DNA of 64,000 bases from Zobellia uliginosa (GTDB taxonomy: Bacteria > Bacteroidota > Bacteroidia > Flavobacteriales > Flavobacteriaceae): positions 1 through 64,000 of the forward strand of contig NZ_FTOB01000008.1 in the NCBI RefSeq assembly GCF_900156625.1, in the 5' to 3' direction. Shown one piece after another: positions 34,141 through 42,338 of this stretch. The notes under the pieces were generated by a model. It saw nothing but the letters and a program-made list of their open reading frames with translations. It searched no databases and was not told where the DNA came from. A program made the position numbers and the translations under genes. Within the stretch, counting starts at the first letter, position 1. Each line of letters begins with the position of its first letter.

Positions 34141-34932
34141 TTATTTCCCGAATAATTTTTTCCAAAATCCCTTTTTCGCCTCTTTCTTTTCGGGGGCAAT
34201 GTTTCTTACTTTATATTCGGCGTTTGCAGCGATTTCCCCTTCTTTTAATTTTTCTTGTTTTTCAATTTCCGCAATCTGTTCCATGGCGGCTTGCCTGTAG
34301 AGTATAGCCCCTTCCGGGTCGCAGTTTAAGAGGTTTGAATAGCAAGAAGACTGGTTGAGGTCCAAGGGATTGGGCTCTACAACTTCGGTTGCCTCTAGTA
34401 GGCCTAAATCATGGTCTTTCGCATAGTTTAGAGCTTTTAAAAACACCTTGATCCTGTCGTACGAAAACAAATTGTCTAGTTCGCTTTTGATTTCGGGGTT
34501 ATTTTCATAATCCTCTAATAGCTCAGCTACTTTGTCGGCAGGAATATAAACACCCGAACAATAATTCTCTATAATGGCATTGTGTACTTGTTCGGTTAAC
34601 CTTTCATTGGGCACTATTTCATTCCATTTTTTATAATAGGCCTGAAGAAAAGGTTTCTCGGAAAAGGAAAGGGCAGCGCCTCTAGTGTAGAAAAACTTCT
34701 CAAAAAAGCCTTGAACGACGGCCACATAATAGCCGTGGCTTTTGTCAAAAATATCATTCTGCTTGGTTTCTAAAGCTACCTTGATCGTATTCTCATACTT
34801 TTCCTTATAGAAATCTTCAATATTATTTTCGGTAGAGAGTTTCTCTATTAAGCTTTGATTGTCGAGTACGTCAAAATACCATTTGTTTATTTGCTTTTCC
34901 GATATTGGATGATAACTTATATCCCAACCCAT
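34141..34932 (-). CDS. Hypothetical protein with basic amphipathic C-terminus
   Basis: A 263-residue cytoplasmic-looking protein beginning MGWDISYHPISEKQI. It is mostly helical, with a glutamate/lysine-rich stretch (about 205-250) and ends KKGFWKKLFGK, an amphipathic aromatic-basic tail found on many bacterial proteins that touch membranes. I do not recognise a catalytic motif. The start is supported by its location directly after an A/T-rich leader. It may form a transcription unit with the membrane protein at 33637-34038, about 100 bp downstream. Confidence 0.65.
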   Translation of the reverse strand: MGWDISYHPISEKQINKWYFDVLDNQSLIEKLSTENNIEDFYKEKYENTIKVALETKQNDIFDKSHGYYVAVVQGFFEKFFYTRGAALSFSEKPFLQAYYKKWNEIVPNERLTEQVHNAIIENYCSGVYIPADKVAELLEDYENNPEIKSELDNLFSYDRIKVFLKALNYAKDHDLGLLEATEVVEPNPLDLNQSSCYSNLLNCDPEGAILYRQAAMEQIAEIEKQEKLKEGEIAANAEYKVRNIAPEKKEAKKGFWKKLFGK

Positions 34933-35018
34933 ATTTGTTTATTTTCTAATTATTGATATTAAATATTTATCGTTATTACTGCGATTATATTTTATAATAA
35001 CTCAAATAATTATCTCCC

Positions 35019-35052
35019 AGATCCATGTATAATCGCTTCCTTGCATGGATCT
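35019..35052. repeat. Inverted repeat, possible weak terminator
   Basis: AGATCCATG (35019-35027) is the exact complement of CATGGATCT (35044-35052) across a 16-base spacer. No T tract of useful length follows on either strand. It lies between two minus-strand genes and may be a hairpin ending transcription of the 35134-35643 gene. Confidence 0.4.
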
Positions 35053-35133
35053 ATGTTTTGGTGGAAGTAGCTACACCCCTTAATGTGATAGGCTTCACGG
35101 CCTTGTACGGTTCTTTGGTCTGGGTAATGTTTA

Positions 35134-35643
35134 CTATTCGATCATGCCTGTTATAAACTGGCCAGCCTTTCCTGTATCGTTATTGCTGACCACCAAAGGC
35201 ACCCTGCCCAGTTTGGCTGCAAATTCTTTCGATCCTTTATCAAGAACATAAGTATGGTCGTAATACCAAGAATCGGATTTGTTCGCTTTTACGCTCTTTT
35301 CGGTTTCTTCAAATAAGACTAGGCACCATTTTGATATTTCCTTGTTTTCAACCTTTCGCTTTAAGAAACCAATCGATTTCGCACAATAAATATCCCATGT
35401 TACAACAAAGATCACATGATAATCGATGAGCTCGTTAAACTGGAGGGATGTACCGGATTGTACGTGCTTGATTTTAAGCGTGTGGTTTTGAATAAATTCA
35501 ATTGCAGACGAATTATCGAGTAAATTGGATAGTTGACAATAGGCCCGTTTAGGGTGTGCAGAGAAAGCTCTGTAATGTTCTGGGGTATCCAAGTATTTTT
35601 TCTGTCTTTTGAAAAATCGGTCTAGTATTCTCATGTTTAGCAT
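35134..35643 (-). CDS. Thioredoxin-like fold hypothetical protein, no CXXC
   Basis: The 169-residue protein has a basic N-terminus (RILDRFFKRQKKYLDTPEHY) and a second half that looks like a thioredoxin fold. It has a hydrophobic strand before DIYCAKSIGFLKR, a WCLVLFEE strand, YVLDKGSKEFAAKLG, then a likely cis-Pro loop in RVPLVVSNNDTGKAGQF. The normal CXXC pair is reduced to one Cys, so redox activity of the classical type is unlikely. A second ATG (35634) is an equally possible start. Function unknown; the fold is an inference from pattern. Confidence 0.6.
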   Translation of the reverse strand: MLNMRILDRFFKRQKKYLDTPEHYRAFSAHPKRAYCQLSNLLDNSSAIEFIQNHTLKIKHVQSGTSLQFNELIDYHVIFVVTWDIYCAKSIGFLKRKVENKEISKWCLVLFEETEKSVKANKSDSWYYDHTYVLDKGSKEFAAKLGRVPLVVSNNDTGKAGQFITGMIE

Positions 35644-35730
35644 TTAGTAGGTTATTATGATTGGGTGTATAATACGTACTAAAATTAGCAAATTTTCTTA
35701 CAAAATATAATATACTTATATTCAGTAAAT

Positions 35731-35770
35731 AAAACGTTTTTAAACGTTTACAAACGAAAACAATTGTTTT
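35731..35770. promoter_or_regulatory. Tandem palindromes upstream of ssb
   Basis: AAAACGTTTT (35731-35740) and TAAACGTTTA (35741-35750) are adjacent 10-base palindromes. AAAACAATTGTTTT (35757-35770) is a 14-base palindrome. They lie just upstream of the putative ssb promoter and look like operator sites or a protein-induced DNA-bending region. Confidence 0.4.
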
Positions 35771-35798
35771 GTAACCGATTAGAATTTGGTCGCCGTTC

Positions 35799-35806
35799 TA
35801 GGTTTG
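35799..35806 (+). promoter_or_regulatory. Candidate -7 promoter box of ssb
   Basis: TAGGTTTG fits the Bacteroidota -7 consensus TAnnTTTG exactly and lies 57 bases before the ssb ATG. No TTG sits at the expected -33 spacing (GATTAG is there instead), so the match is partial. Confidence 0.4.
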
Positions 35807-35863
35807 CAGTGTTGAATCCCGGTGGTTCAATAGTATGAACTGTTTAACGTAAAAATTAGTAAA

Positions 35864-36196
35864 ATGAACGCCTTAAAAAACAAAGTACAGTTGATTGGAA
35901 ACTTGGGCCAAGACCCAGAAATTGTAAACATGGACAATGGCAATAAACTCGCCAAATTTTCCATTGCTACCACGGAAACTTATAAAAACGCCCAAGGTGA
36001 GCGTGTAGACGATACCCAATGGCACAATGTGGTGGCCTGGGGAAAGACCGCAGAAATCGTAGAAAATTATTTGATCAAAGGTAAACAGGTGGCCGTCGAG
36101 GGCAAGCTCACCCACCGGTCGTACGAGACCAAGGAGGGCGAAAAACGATATATTACCGAAGTACGTTGTAACGAACTTTTGATGTTGGGTAAATAG
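35864..36196 (+). CDS. ssb: Single-stranded DNA-binding protein, short form
   Basis: A 110-residue SSB consisting of one OB fold: NKVQLIGNLGQDPEIVNMDN, FSIATTET, WHNVVAWGKTAEIVENYLIKG and VEGKLTHRSYETKEG. It ends right after the fold at NELLMLGK. It lacks the glycine-rich linker and the acidic DDDIPF-type tip through which normal SSB recruits partners, including RecQ. It is therefore probably a second, accessory SSB, not the replicative one. It precedes recQ in the same direction with a gap of about 110 bp. Confidence 0.92.
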   Translation: MNALKNKVQLIGNLGQDPEIVNMDNGNKLAKFSIATTETYKNAQGERVDDTQWHNVVAWGKTAEIVENYLIKGKQVAVEGKLTHRSYETKEGEKRYITEVRCNELLMLGK

Positions 36197-36307
36197 AATA
36201 TGCCGTTCTTTGCAAATGAAGCGACACCAAGGGGCAATATTGCGCTCTTTGGCCTCGCTTCATTTGTTGCATCGGTATTTTTAATAAACAATCGTTATAC
36301 TTATTGC

Positions 36308-38407
36308 ATGGCGCTTACAACAGAACAAGAACTGCTTCCCCTTTTAAAGACCAATTTTGGCTACGATTCGTTCCGTCCCAATCAGTGGAGCGTAATCAGC
36401 GATGTACTGGCCAAAAACGACGTTTTGGCGATTATGCCTACGGGCGGGGGAAAGTCGCTTTGCTTTCAGCTTCCGGCCTTGGCCATGAACGGAACGGCCA
36501 TTGTTATTTCCCCGCTGATCGCCTTGATGAAAGACCAAGTGGATGCCTTGACCGCCAATGGTATTTCCGCGGCCTATTTCAACAGCTCCTTAGCGCCCGA
36601 AAAACGAATGGAAGTAGAGAATCGATTAGTGAAAGGCGAGTTGAAGTTGCTCTATGTGGCTCCGGAAAGCTTGGCCTTGGTACAGCATATCCTGTCTGAA
36701 ATCACCATCAGCCTTTTTGCTATAGACGAAGCACATTGTATCTCTTCCTGGGGGCACGATTTTCGTCCGGCCTATACGCAGTTGGGGAGCCTAAAGCGGC
36801 AATTCCCCGGAGTACCCCTAATTGCCTTGACCGCTACGGCCGATACCACGACCCAAGACGACATTTTGGAACAGTTGGGCATTCCCGGTGCATTACGTCA
36901 TTTGGCTTCCTTTAATCGCCCTAATATCTCCCTAGAGGTGCGTCCGGCCCAAGACCGAATTTCACAGATTCTCGGTTTTCTCTCGGAACGGCCGAACGAA
37001 AGTGGAATTATCTATTGCCTCAGCCGAAAAAGTACACAGACCATTGCGGACAAACTGTTGGCATCGGGTTTTGAGGCCAAAGCCTATCATGCCGGTCTTC
37101 CTGCCGAGGAACGAAGTCAGGTGCAAGAGGACTTCATTACCGATCGCGTGCCTATCATTGTGGCGACCATTGCTTTTGGAATGGGCATAGATAAGAGCAA
37201 CGTGCGATGGGTAATCCATTACAACCTGCCCAAAAATGTGGAGGGTTACTATCAGGAGATCGGACGTAGCGGACGTGACGGTCTGCCTGCAAAAGCATTG
37301 CTCTTCTACAGTTTTGCCGATGTGGCACAATTACGCAGGTTTATTTCTTCGAGCGAAAATGCCGATGTGGAATACGCCAAGTTAGAGCGTATGCAGCAGT
37401 TTGCAGAAGCCTTAAGTTGCCGACGGATCGCCCTGCTCAACTACTTCGGGGAACATATGGTCGAGAATTGTGGCAATTGCGATATGTGCAAGCGTCCTCC
37501 AAAGTATTTTGATGCTACCGTACTCACCCAAAAAATATGTTCGGGCGTGGCACGTTTAAAGGAACGTGAAGCTATGGGCATGTTGGTCGATGTGCTTCGC
37601 GGGGCACAGAACGCCCCAGTGTTCGAGAAGGGTTATCAGCATATAAAGACCTATGGAGCGGTAAAGGAGGTGTCGTGGCAAGACCTGCAGCAGTACATCA
37701 TTCAATTGCTCAACCAAGGTGTGCTTTCCATAAATTTTAGGGAAGGCGGTCGGTTGGCGCTTACGCCATTGGCGAAACAGGTGCTTTATGAAGGCAAAAA
37801 AATACAGCTTGCCATTTTAGAAAAACAAAAGGCCAAGCCGAAAAAGGAACGAAAAACCAAGGCCAGTGCGTCAGGACTATTCGAAAAGCTTCGGTTGCTA
37901 CGGCAAAAAGTGGCGGCGGAGCAAGGGGTGCCTGCCTATGTGGTCTTTAGTGATGCCAGTTTAAAGGATATGGAGGAAAAACTTCCTAGGAACGAAACCG
38001 AGTTCATGGAAATTTCCGGGGTAGGTCAAGCGAAGCTGGAAAAATATGCGACCATATTCTTGAAGGAAATCAACGAACATAAAGCGGAAAAGAAGCGAAA
38101 AAAGGCGAAAAAGAATCCCAGTCACCAGCTTTCCTTCCAATTGTTGAAGGAGGGATTTTCCGTCGAAGATATCGCCAAACAACGGGGAATACAGGAAAGT
38201 AGTATCTACACCCACCTGCAAAAGGCACATGCCGAAGGGGCTCCGGTAGATTTGGGGCAGTTTATTTCTTCCGATGAGATCAAAAGTATCAAAAAAGCGC
38301 AATCTGAACTTCAGGGTGCCGACGGCCTAAAAGTATTCTTCGAATATTTTGAAGGCAAGATGCCCTACTGGAAAATTCAAATGGGACTGTATCTGATCGG
38401 AAAGTAA
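36308..38407 (+). CDS. recQ: ATP-dependent DNA helicase RecQ
   Basis: From ATG 36308 the protein is about 699 residues. An earlier in-frame ATG at 36200 would add 36 residues unlike any RecQ. Domains: SF2 helicase (Walker A PTGGGKS, 44-50; DEAH in AIDEAHC; motif [12 protein letters not shown]), RecQ zinc-binding region with cysteines in [13 protein letters not shown] and [13 protein letters not shown], winged-helix RQC, HRDC (about 520-600), and a C-terminal helix-turn-helix segment ([20 protein letters not shown]). It unwinds recombination and repair intermediates in the 3'-5' direction. It converges on the pigment cluster with a gap of about 30 bp. Confidence 0.95.
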   Translation: MALTTEQELLPLLKTNFGYDSFRPNQWSVISDVLAKNDVLAIMPTGGGKSLCFQLPALAMNGTAIVISPLIALMKDQVDALTANGISAAYFNSSLAPEKRMEVENRLVKGELKLLYVAPESLALVQHILSEITISLFAIDEAHCISSWGHDFRPAYTQLGSLKRQFPGVPLIALTATADTTTQDDILEQLGIPGALRHLASFNRPNISLEVRPAQDRISQILGFLSERPNESGIIYCLSRKSTQTIADKLLASGFEAKAYHAGLPAEERSQVQEDFITDRVPIIVATIAFGMGIDKSNVRWVIHYNLPKNVEGYYQEIGRSGRDGLPAKALLFYSFADVAQLRRFISSSENADVEYAKLERMQQFAEALSCRRIALLNYFGEHMVENCGNCDMCKRPPKYFDATVLTQKICSGVARLKEREAMGMLVDVLRGAQNAPVFEKGYQHIKTYGAVKEVSWQDLQQYIIQLLNQGVLSINFREGGRLALTPLAKQVLYEGKKIQLAILEKQKAKPKKERKTKASASGLFEKLRLLRQKVAAEQGVPAYVVFSDASLKDMEEKLPRNETEFMEISGVGQAKLEKYATIFLKEINEHKAEKKRKKAKKNPSHQLSFQLLKEGFSVEDIAKQRGIQESSIYTHLQKAHAEGAPVDLGQFISSDEIKSIKKAQSELQGADGLKVFFEYFEGKMPYWKIQMGLYLIGK

Positions 38408-38439
38408 AATTTGTGGACAAGTGTAGCCGAAGACAGGTG

Positions 38440-39729
38440 TTACTGCCTCTTATCGATTACGCTGATAGGCTTCCTTCCCAGCTTCGACATCCGCAATTTT
38501 TGAATTTCTTCATTAGGACAGATTTCAATATTGGGAGAAACCCTCAATTTAGACCTAAAGTGGTCTTTAATGGCTTGCATCAATTGATGGTCGGCTGAAG
38601 ATGAAGCGATTTTTATAAGGATTTCATCCGTACCGATTTCGTTCTGGTAGATTTCGAACACATAGCCTTCCACTTCTTCAAAATCGTTCAGAAGGTTGTC
38701 CATGGCAGGAGGGTAGAGGGTAGTGCCCTTGTATTTTATCATTTGCTTCTTCCGTCCTACTACAGGGCCTAAACGCATGGTGTTTCTGCCACAGGCACAG
38801 GGCGAAGTATGGGCCACGACAATATCCCCGGTTTTAAATCGCAACAAGGGCATGGCCTCAACACCTAGGGTGGTGATCGTAAGCTCTCCTTCTTGGCCAT
38901 CGGCAACGGCCTGATCGTTGTCATCTAAGATCTCGGCAACAATGAGTTCGGGGTGGTGATGTCCCCCGCGTTGTTCGGAACACTCGGCAAAAGCCGTACT
39001 CATTTCGGTCGAGGCGTATGTGGAGTAGAGTTCAATGTTCCATTTCGATTTTATTTTGTCGGCCAGAACGTTTAATGAAAAATCTTGATTCCTTAACGAT
39101 TCGCCTATACAAATGGCCCCTTTGACCCCTGAAGTATTGATATCGATACCATGTGTTTCGGCATACTGGATCAATTTCAGTAAAAAGGAGGGCACCACAA
39201 TTAAATAGGTGGGCCTAAATTTGAGAATGGTATCCCATTGTAGTTCGGGGATACCTGCTCCCACACGGATGATACCCGCACCCAATTTTCTGATTCCTAA
39301 AAAGTAGGCCAGACCGGCCATAAAACGACGGTCCATGGTCGTGGTCATTTGTATGATGTCATTTTCGCCAACACCCGAACACGCCAAGGATATGGCCTCG
39401 TTATGGGCCAATCGGTCAAGGTCTTTGTCGGTCTGCCCCAAGATTACGGGGTCGCCCAAGGTGCCCGAAGTCGTTACAAAATCAATAATCTGTGATTTGG
39501 GTACGCACAGAAAATCATCGTTGTAATGCTGTAGCTCTTCTTTGGTGGTTACCGGAAGCTTCGCTAGGTCCTCAAGGGTTTTGATATCCGATACCTTGAT
39601 ATCATACTCCTTAAAAATGCGCTTGTAATAAGGCGATTTTTCGGCTACATAGGCTATCAGCTCTTGAAGCTTTTCTTCTTGAAAGGCTTTTATTTTTTCG
39701 GTCGATGCTTTTTCTATTTCTGGAATCAT
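38440..39729 (-). CDS. Phenylacetate-CoA ligase-like AMP-forming ligase (pigment cluster)
   Basis: The 429-residue adenylating enzyme belongs to the phenylacetate-CoA ligase/adenylate-forming group. Seen are TTSGTLGDPVILG (P-loop), YASTEMSTAF, and LRFKTGDIVVAHT with a CACGRN cysteine pair as in PaaK-like enzymes. It should activate a carboxylic acid as acyl-AMP and pass it to CoA or ACP. In a flexirubin locus, a likely role is loading an aromatic starter such as a cinnamic-type acid or a free polyene acid; the substrate is inference. It is the last gene of the cluster, and it abuts the preceding C45 gene without a gap. Confidence 0.85.
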   Translation of the reverse strand: MIPEIEKASTEKIKAFQEEKLQELIAYVAEKSPYYKRIFKEYDIKVSDIKTLEDLAKLPVTTKEELQHYNDDFLCVPKSQIIDFVTTSGTLGDPVILGQTDKDLDRLAHNEAISLACSGVGENDIIQMTTTMDRRFMAGLAYFLGIRKLGAGIIRVGAGIPELQWDTILKFRPTYLIVVPSFLLKLIQYAETHGIDINTSGVKGAICIGESLRNQDFSLNVLADKIKSKWNIELYSTYASTEMSTAFAECSEQRGGHHHPELIVAEILDDNDQAVADGQEGELTITTLGVEAMPLLRFKTGDIVVAHTSPCACGRNTMRLGPVVGRKKQMIKYKGTTLYPPAMDNLLNDFEEVEGYVFEIYQNEIGTDEILIKIASSSADHQLMQAIKDHFRSKLRVSPNIEICPNEEIQKLRMSKLGRKPISVIDKRQ

Positions 39730-41406
39730 TTATTTGAGCTTCCTTTTTAGTTTTTTAATATAAGTGTCTATGGCTTCCTTATCGGGTACCGTGGTCACTT
39801 CTTTGGTCTTGGCTTTCTCGAAGGCGTCTAAGGCTTCCTTGTAGTTTCGGTTTTTATAGTAATACTTCCCCTTAAGGAAATACACCTCCCAAAAATCGGG
39901 ATTTACGGCTATAAATTCAGTCCATAGGGCCGGTTCAATTTCTTCTTCCGAGACCATGGCCTCCGTAATCTGACGCCTTAATTTTCGATAACGTTCGTAG
40001 TGTCGATATGCCAAGGTTCTCAAAAAAGGGTCAGGGGCTATGGTCCTATCGGGCGAAGATATGGGGCGTGCCTTTTGGTTTTGGTCGGCTGTGCCGAATA
40101 CTTCCTTTAGGTCGTAAGCTACAAATTCACCCAACTGATAGGGATTACTAGAAACCCAGACCAAAAGGTCTTCCGGTTGAAAGACAATGCCGTGGTGCGC
40201 CAACATTTGGTTGAGGGCTTTTTCGTTACCGTAACCAATAAGTTTGTCTTCGAGTCCGTCTTTGTTCCTTAAGATGCTTACGGCACTCTCGGGGGTTACT
40301 TTCGGGGTGTCTTCCAAAAGTTCTTCCATACGTTCGTAACGGTATTTCGAATGGCTTTCGAAGATATGTTTTTGGTTCTTTTTATCATCGGTATAGGCAT
40401 CGCTTTGAAAGTGGTTGGAGCAAACGAGCTGATTGTCGTTTTCTACCTCGTACACCCCGAAATTATGCGGGGAAACCTCAATAAGGGCCGCTTTTTTGTC
40501 TTTGGCACTTCCCACAAAAATCGATTCAGAGACAAATACTTCCCGTTTTTTGGCAATGGCGATGGCCTCATCTATGGAAGAGGCGTACTGTAAGATTTCG
40601 CGGGTAACCAATGATATAGGGGTTTTGGCGACCAAGGGGAATTTCGACTTGCCCGCGTTGATGGTAACGGTCAGGCCTTGGTCGTTCATTCCGGAAACCA
40701 CACCGATCATACCGCCCCAGCTCACCGACATAAATTTATGGCCCTGATCGGGAGCTACGAATGCAATGATCTTGTTCTTTGCAAAATCGTCGCCGGCGTA
40801 AAAATCGAAATTCCTACCGATGATAAGTTTGCCGTCTTTGGTATGTGGCCCCCAGGCGGCGAAGGAAGAGCAGCCTACCAGGGCGAGGTCTTGTAAGGCA
40901 TGGCCGATATCGTGTGCCCCGTGAAAGTACATGACACGTGGGTAAGGGGCCGCAATGCGATCATAATCTTTTGAGGCGTATTGCGAGATACCATAGATTT
41001 CGGCCTTGTACTGCTCGTCAATGTTCTTGTACATTTTTCGGTTGAACCAAGCCAAGAACTTTCTGAGCATTTTTTGCTTTCCTTTTGAGGGCACGAGCTC
41101 ATCTATTTTTTCTACAAAGACCCGCTCTTGTTCCCGAAAAAGTTCTTGGGTTAGGCTACCTGTCTTGAGACCCAGTTCGTAAGGGTTTCCCGAAACATAG
41201 AGTTCGTAAAGGCCTTGGGGGTTCTTGGTCAAAAAATTGGTGCCGAGACGGTAGGTAGAATCAGAGAGTTGTTGCCTAGGGGGCAGCTTGGTTTCATACG
41301 TACTTACGTCGGGAAGGTCTTTCAATGATCGCGAAACACCACAGGAGCCCAAAAGCAAGGCCAGGCCTAGAAGAACGTATATGTTTAAAGCTATTTTTTT
41401 TGGCAT
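39730..41406 (-). CDS. C45-type Ntn acyltransferase lipoprotein (pigment cluster)
   Basis: A 558-residue protein with a lipoprotein signal (LGLALLLGSC, Cys22). Residues 60-440 form an acyl-CoA:6-aminopenicillanate acyltransferase (peptidase C45) domain. It begins autoprocessing at Gly-Cys in LALVGCSSFAAWG (Cys179) with the following NFDF segment. The final ~100 residues hold a TPR-like repeat (YYKNRNYKEALDAFEKAKTK). C45 enzymes form amides or esters from acyl donors. In this cluster it may acylate or trim the pigment on the periplasmic side of a membrane. Its presence in flexirubin loci is known from family annotations; the reaction is not. Confidence 0.82.
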   Translation of the reverse strand: MPKKIALNIYVLLGLALLLGSCGVSRSLKDLPDVSTYETKLPPRQQLSDSTYRLGTNFLTKNPQGLYELYVSGNPYELGLKTGSLTQELFREQERVFVEKIDELVPSKGKQKMLRKFLAWFNRKMYKNIDEQYKAEIYGISQYASKDYDRIAAPYPRVMYFHGAHDIGHALQDLALVGCSSFAAWGPHTKDGKLIIGRNFDFYAGDDFAKNKIIAFVAPDQGHKFMSVSWGGMIGVVSGMNDQGLTVTINAGKSKFPLVAKTPISLVTREILQYASSIDEAIAIAKKREVFVSESIFVGSAKDKKAALIEVSPHNFGVYEVENDNQLVCSNHFQSDAYTDDKKNQKHIFESHSKYRYERMEELLEDTPKVTPESAVSILRNKDGLEDKLIGYGNEKALNQMLAHHGIVFQPEDLLVWVSSNPYQLGEFVAYDLKEVFGTADQNQKARPISSPDRTIAPDPFLRTLAYRHYERYRKLRRQITEAMVSEEEIEPALWTEFIAVNPDFWEVYFLKGKYYYKNRNYKEALDAFEKAKTKEVTTVPDKEAIDTYIKKLKRKLK

Positions 41407-41456
41407 TATGTCAATCGGCTATGAAAGAAAGAATTGTAGGGTAAAAGTACGGGGCC

Positions 41457-42338
41457 TTAGCTATCTTTTGCGAGTTTTAGTTTTTTTTCCGTGCGCTTTA
41501 TGGCCCATCGATCTTTGAAATCGAGCCATTTCTGGCCACGGTAGCTTCTGATGGTATTGTCGATATGGCGCATGATCATTACGTTGTAGAGCATATTGGC
41601 GAAACGGAGCGGATGCCTGGGCAAGGCACGTAGGGTCATAGAAAAACCTCCGTTAAGGTAGCGGATGCTGTGCCAATATCCACTGGGCATATAGAGGGCG
41701 TCGCCATGCTTCATTTCGGCACGTATACCTTCGGCATATTGCAGGGCCGGGTATCGGTCAAAATCGGGGTTGTCCATATCTATGCTCTCGATATTATGTA
41801 TGGAAAAAGGCACTTTATACAGGTATTGCGTTTGCTGGGGGGAAAAGAGATTGACCACCTTGTCGCCGTCAAAATGAAAGTGCATGCTGTCGGGTAGGTC
41901 GATGTCGTAATGCATGAATACCTTTGATTTCCCTCCACCAAAGAACAAGGCCGGAAGCTTTTTAAAGAACTTCAAGCCGATATCGGGGTATTGAAAATCT
42001 TTGAGCAGTTCGGGCATTTCCTTTAAGATATTATAAAAGAAAATACGGAGGTCGGTAGGTTCGGTCTTTAAGACTTCGATGTATTCGCTCAACTTCATTT
42101 CTTTGACCGGAGCGTATACACTTTGCTTGTCTTTGGCGGGTTCGTTGTTGTACAAGGGCACAATTTGGTCTCCCGCACGTTCTTGGATATAGTCGAGCTT
42201 CCATTTTTCGTAGGCTGGCCAATCTTTCGTCAATCCGGTAATCAAGACAGGCTTTTGCGGTTTGTAGTAGTGTTTGATAAAATCCGCTTTTGAGATGTTT
42301 TCTACCCGTTCGATAGGCGTTGTCTTAAACTGTCCCAT
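41457..42338 (-). CDS. Cupin/JmjC-like Fe(II) oxygenase-type protein (pigment cluster)
   Basis: The 293-residue product matches the cupin-8/JmjC group of 2-oxoglutarate-dependent oxygenases. It has a likely iron triad: HYDID and MHFHFDGDKVV giving a His-X-Asp, plus a distal His in MPSGYWHSIRY. Such enzymes hydroxylate proteins or small molecules. A hydroxylation in pigment maturation is reasonable, since flexirubins carry aryl substituents, but protein hydroxylation is equally possible. It shares one base with the start of the upstream gene's stop region, so the two are coupled. Confidence 0.82.
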   Translation of the reverse strand: MGQFKTTPIERVENISKADFIKHYYKPQKPVLITGLTKDWPAYEKWKLDYIQERAGDQIVPLYNNEPAKDKQSVYAPVKEMKLSEYIEVLKTEPTDLRIFFYNILKEMPELLKDFQYPDIGLKFFKKLPALFFGGGKSKVFMHYDIDLPDSMHFHFDGDKVVNLFSPQQTQYLYKVPFSIHNIESIDMDNPDFDRYPALQYAEGIRAEMKHGDALYMPSGYWHSIRYLNGGFSMTLRALPRHPLRFANMLYNVMIMRHIDNTIRSYRGQKWLDFKDRWAIKRTEKKLKLAKDS

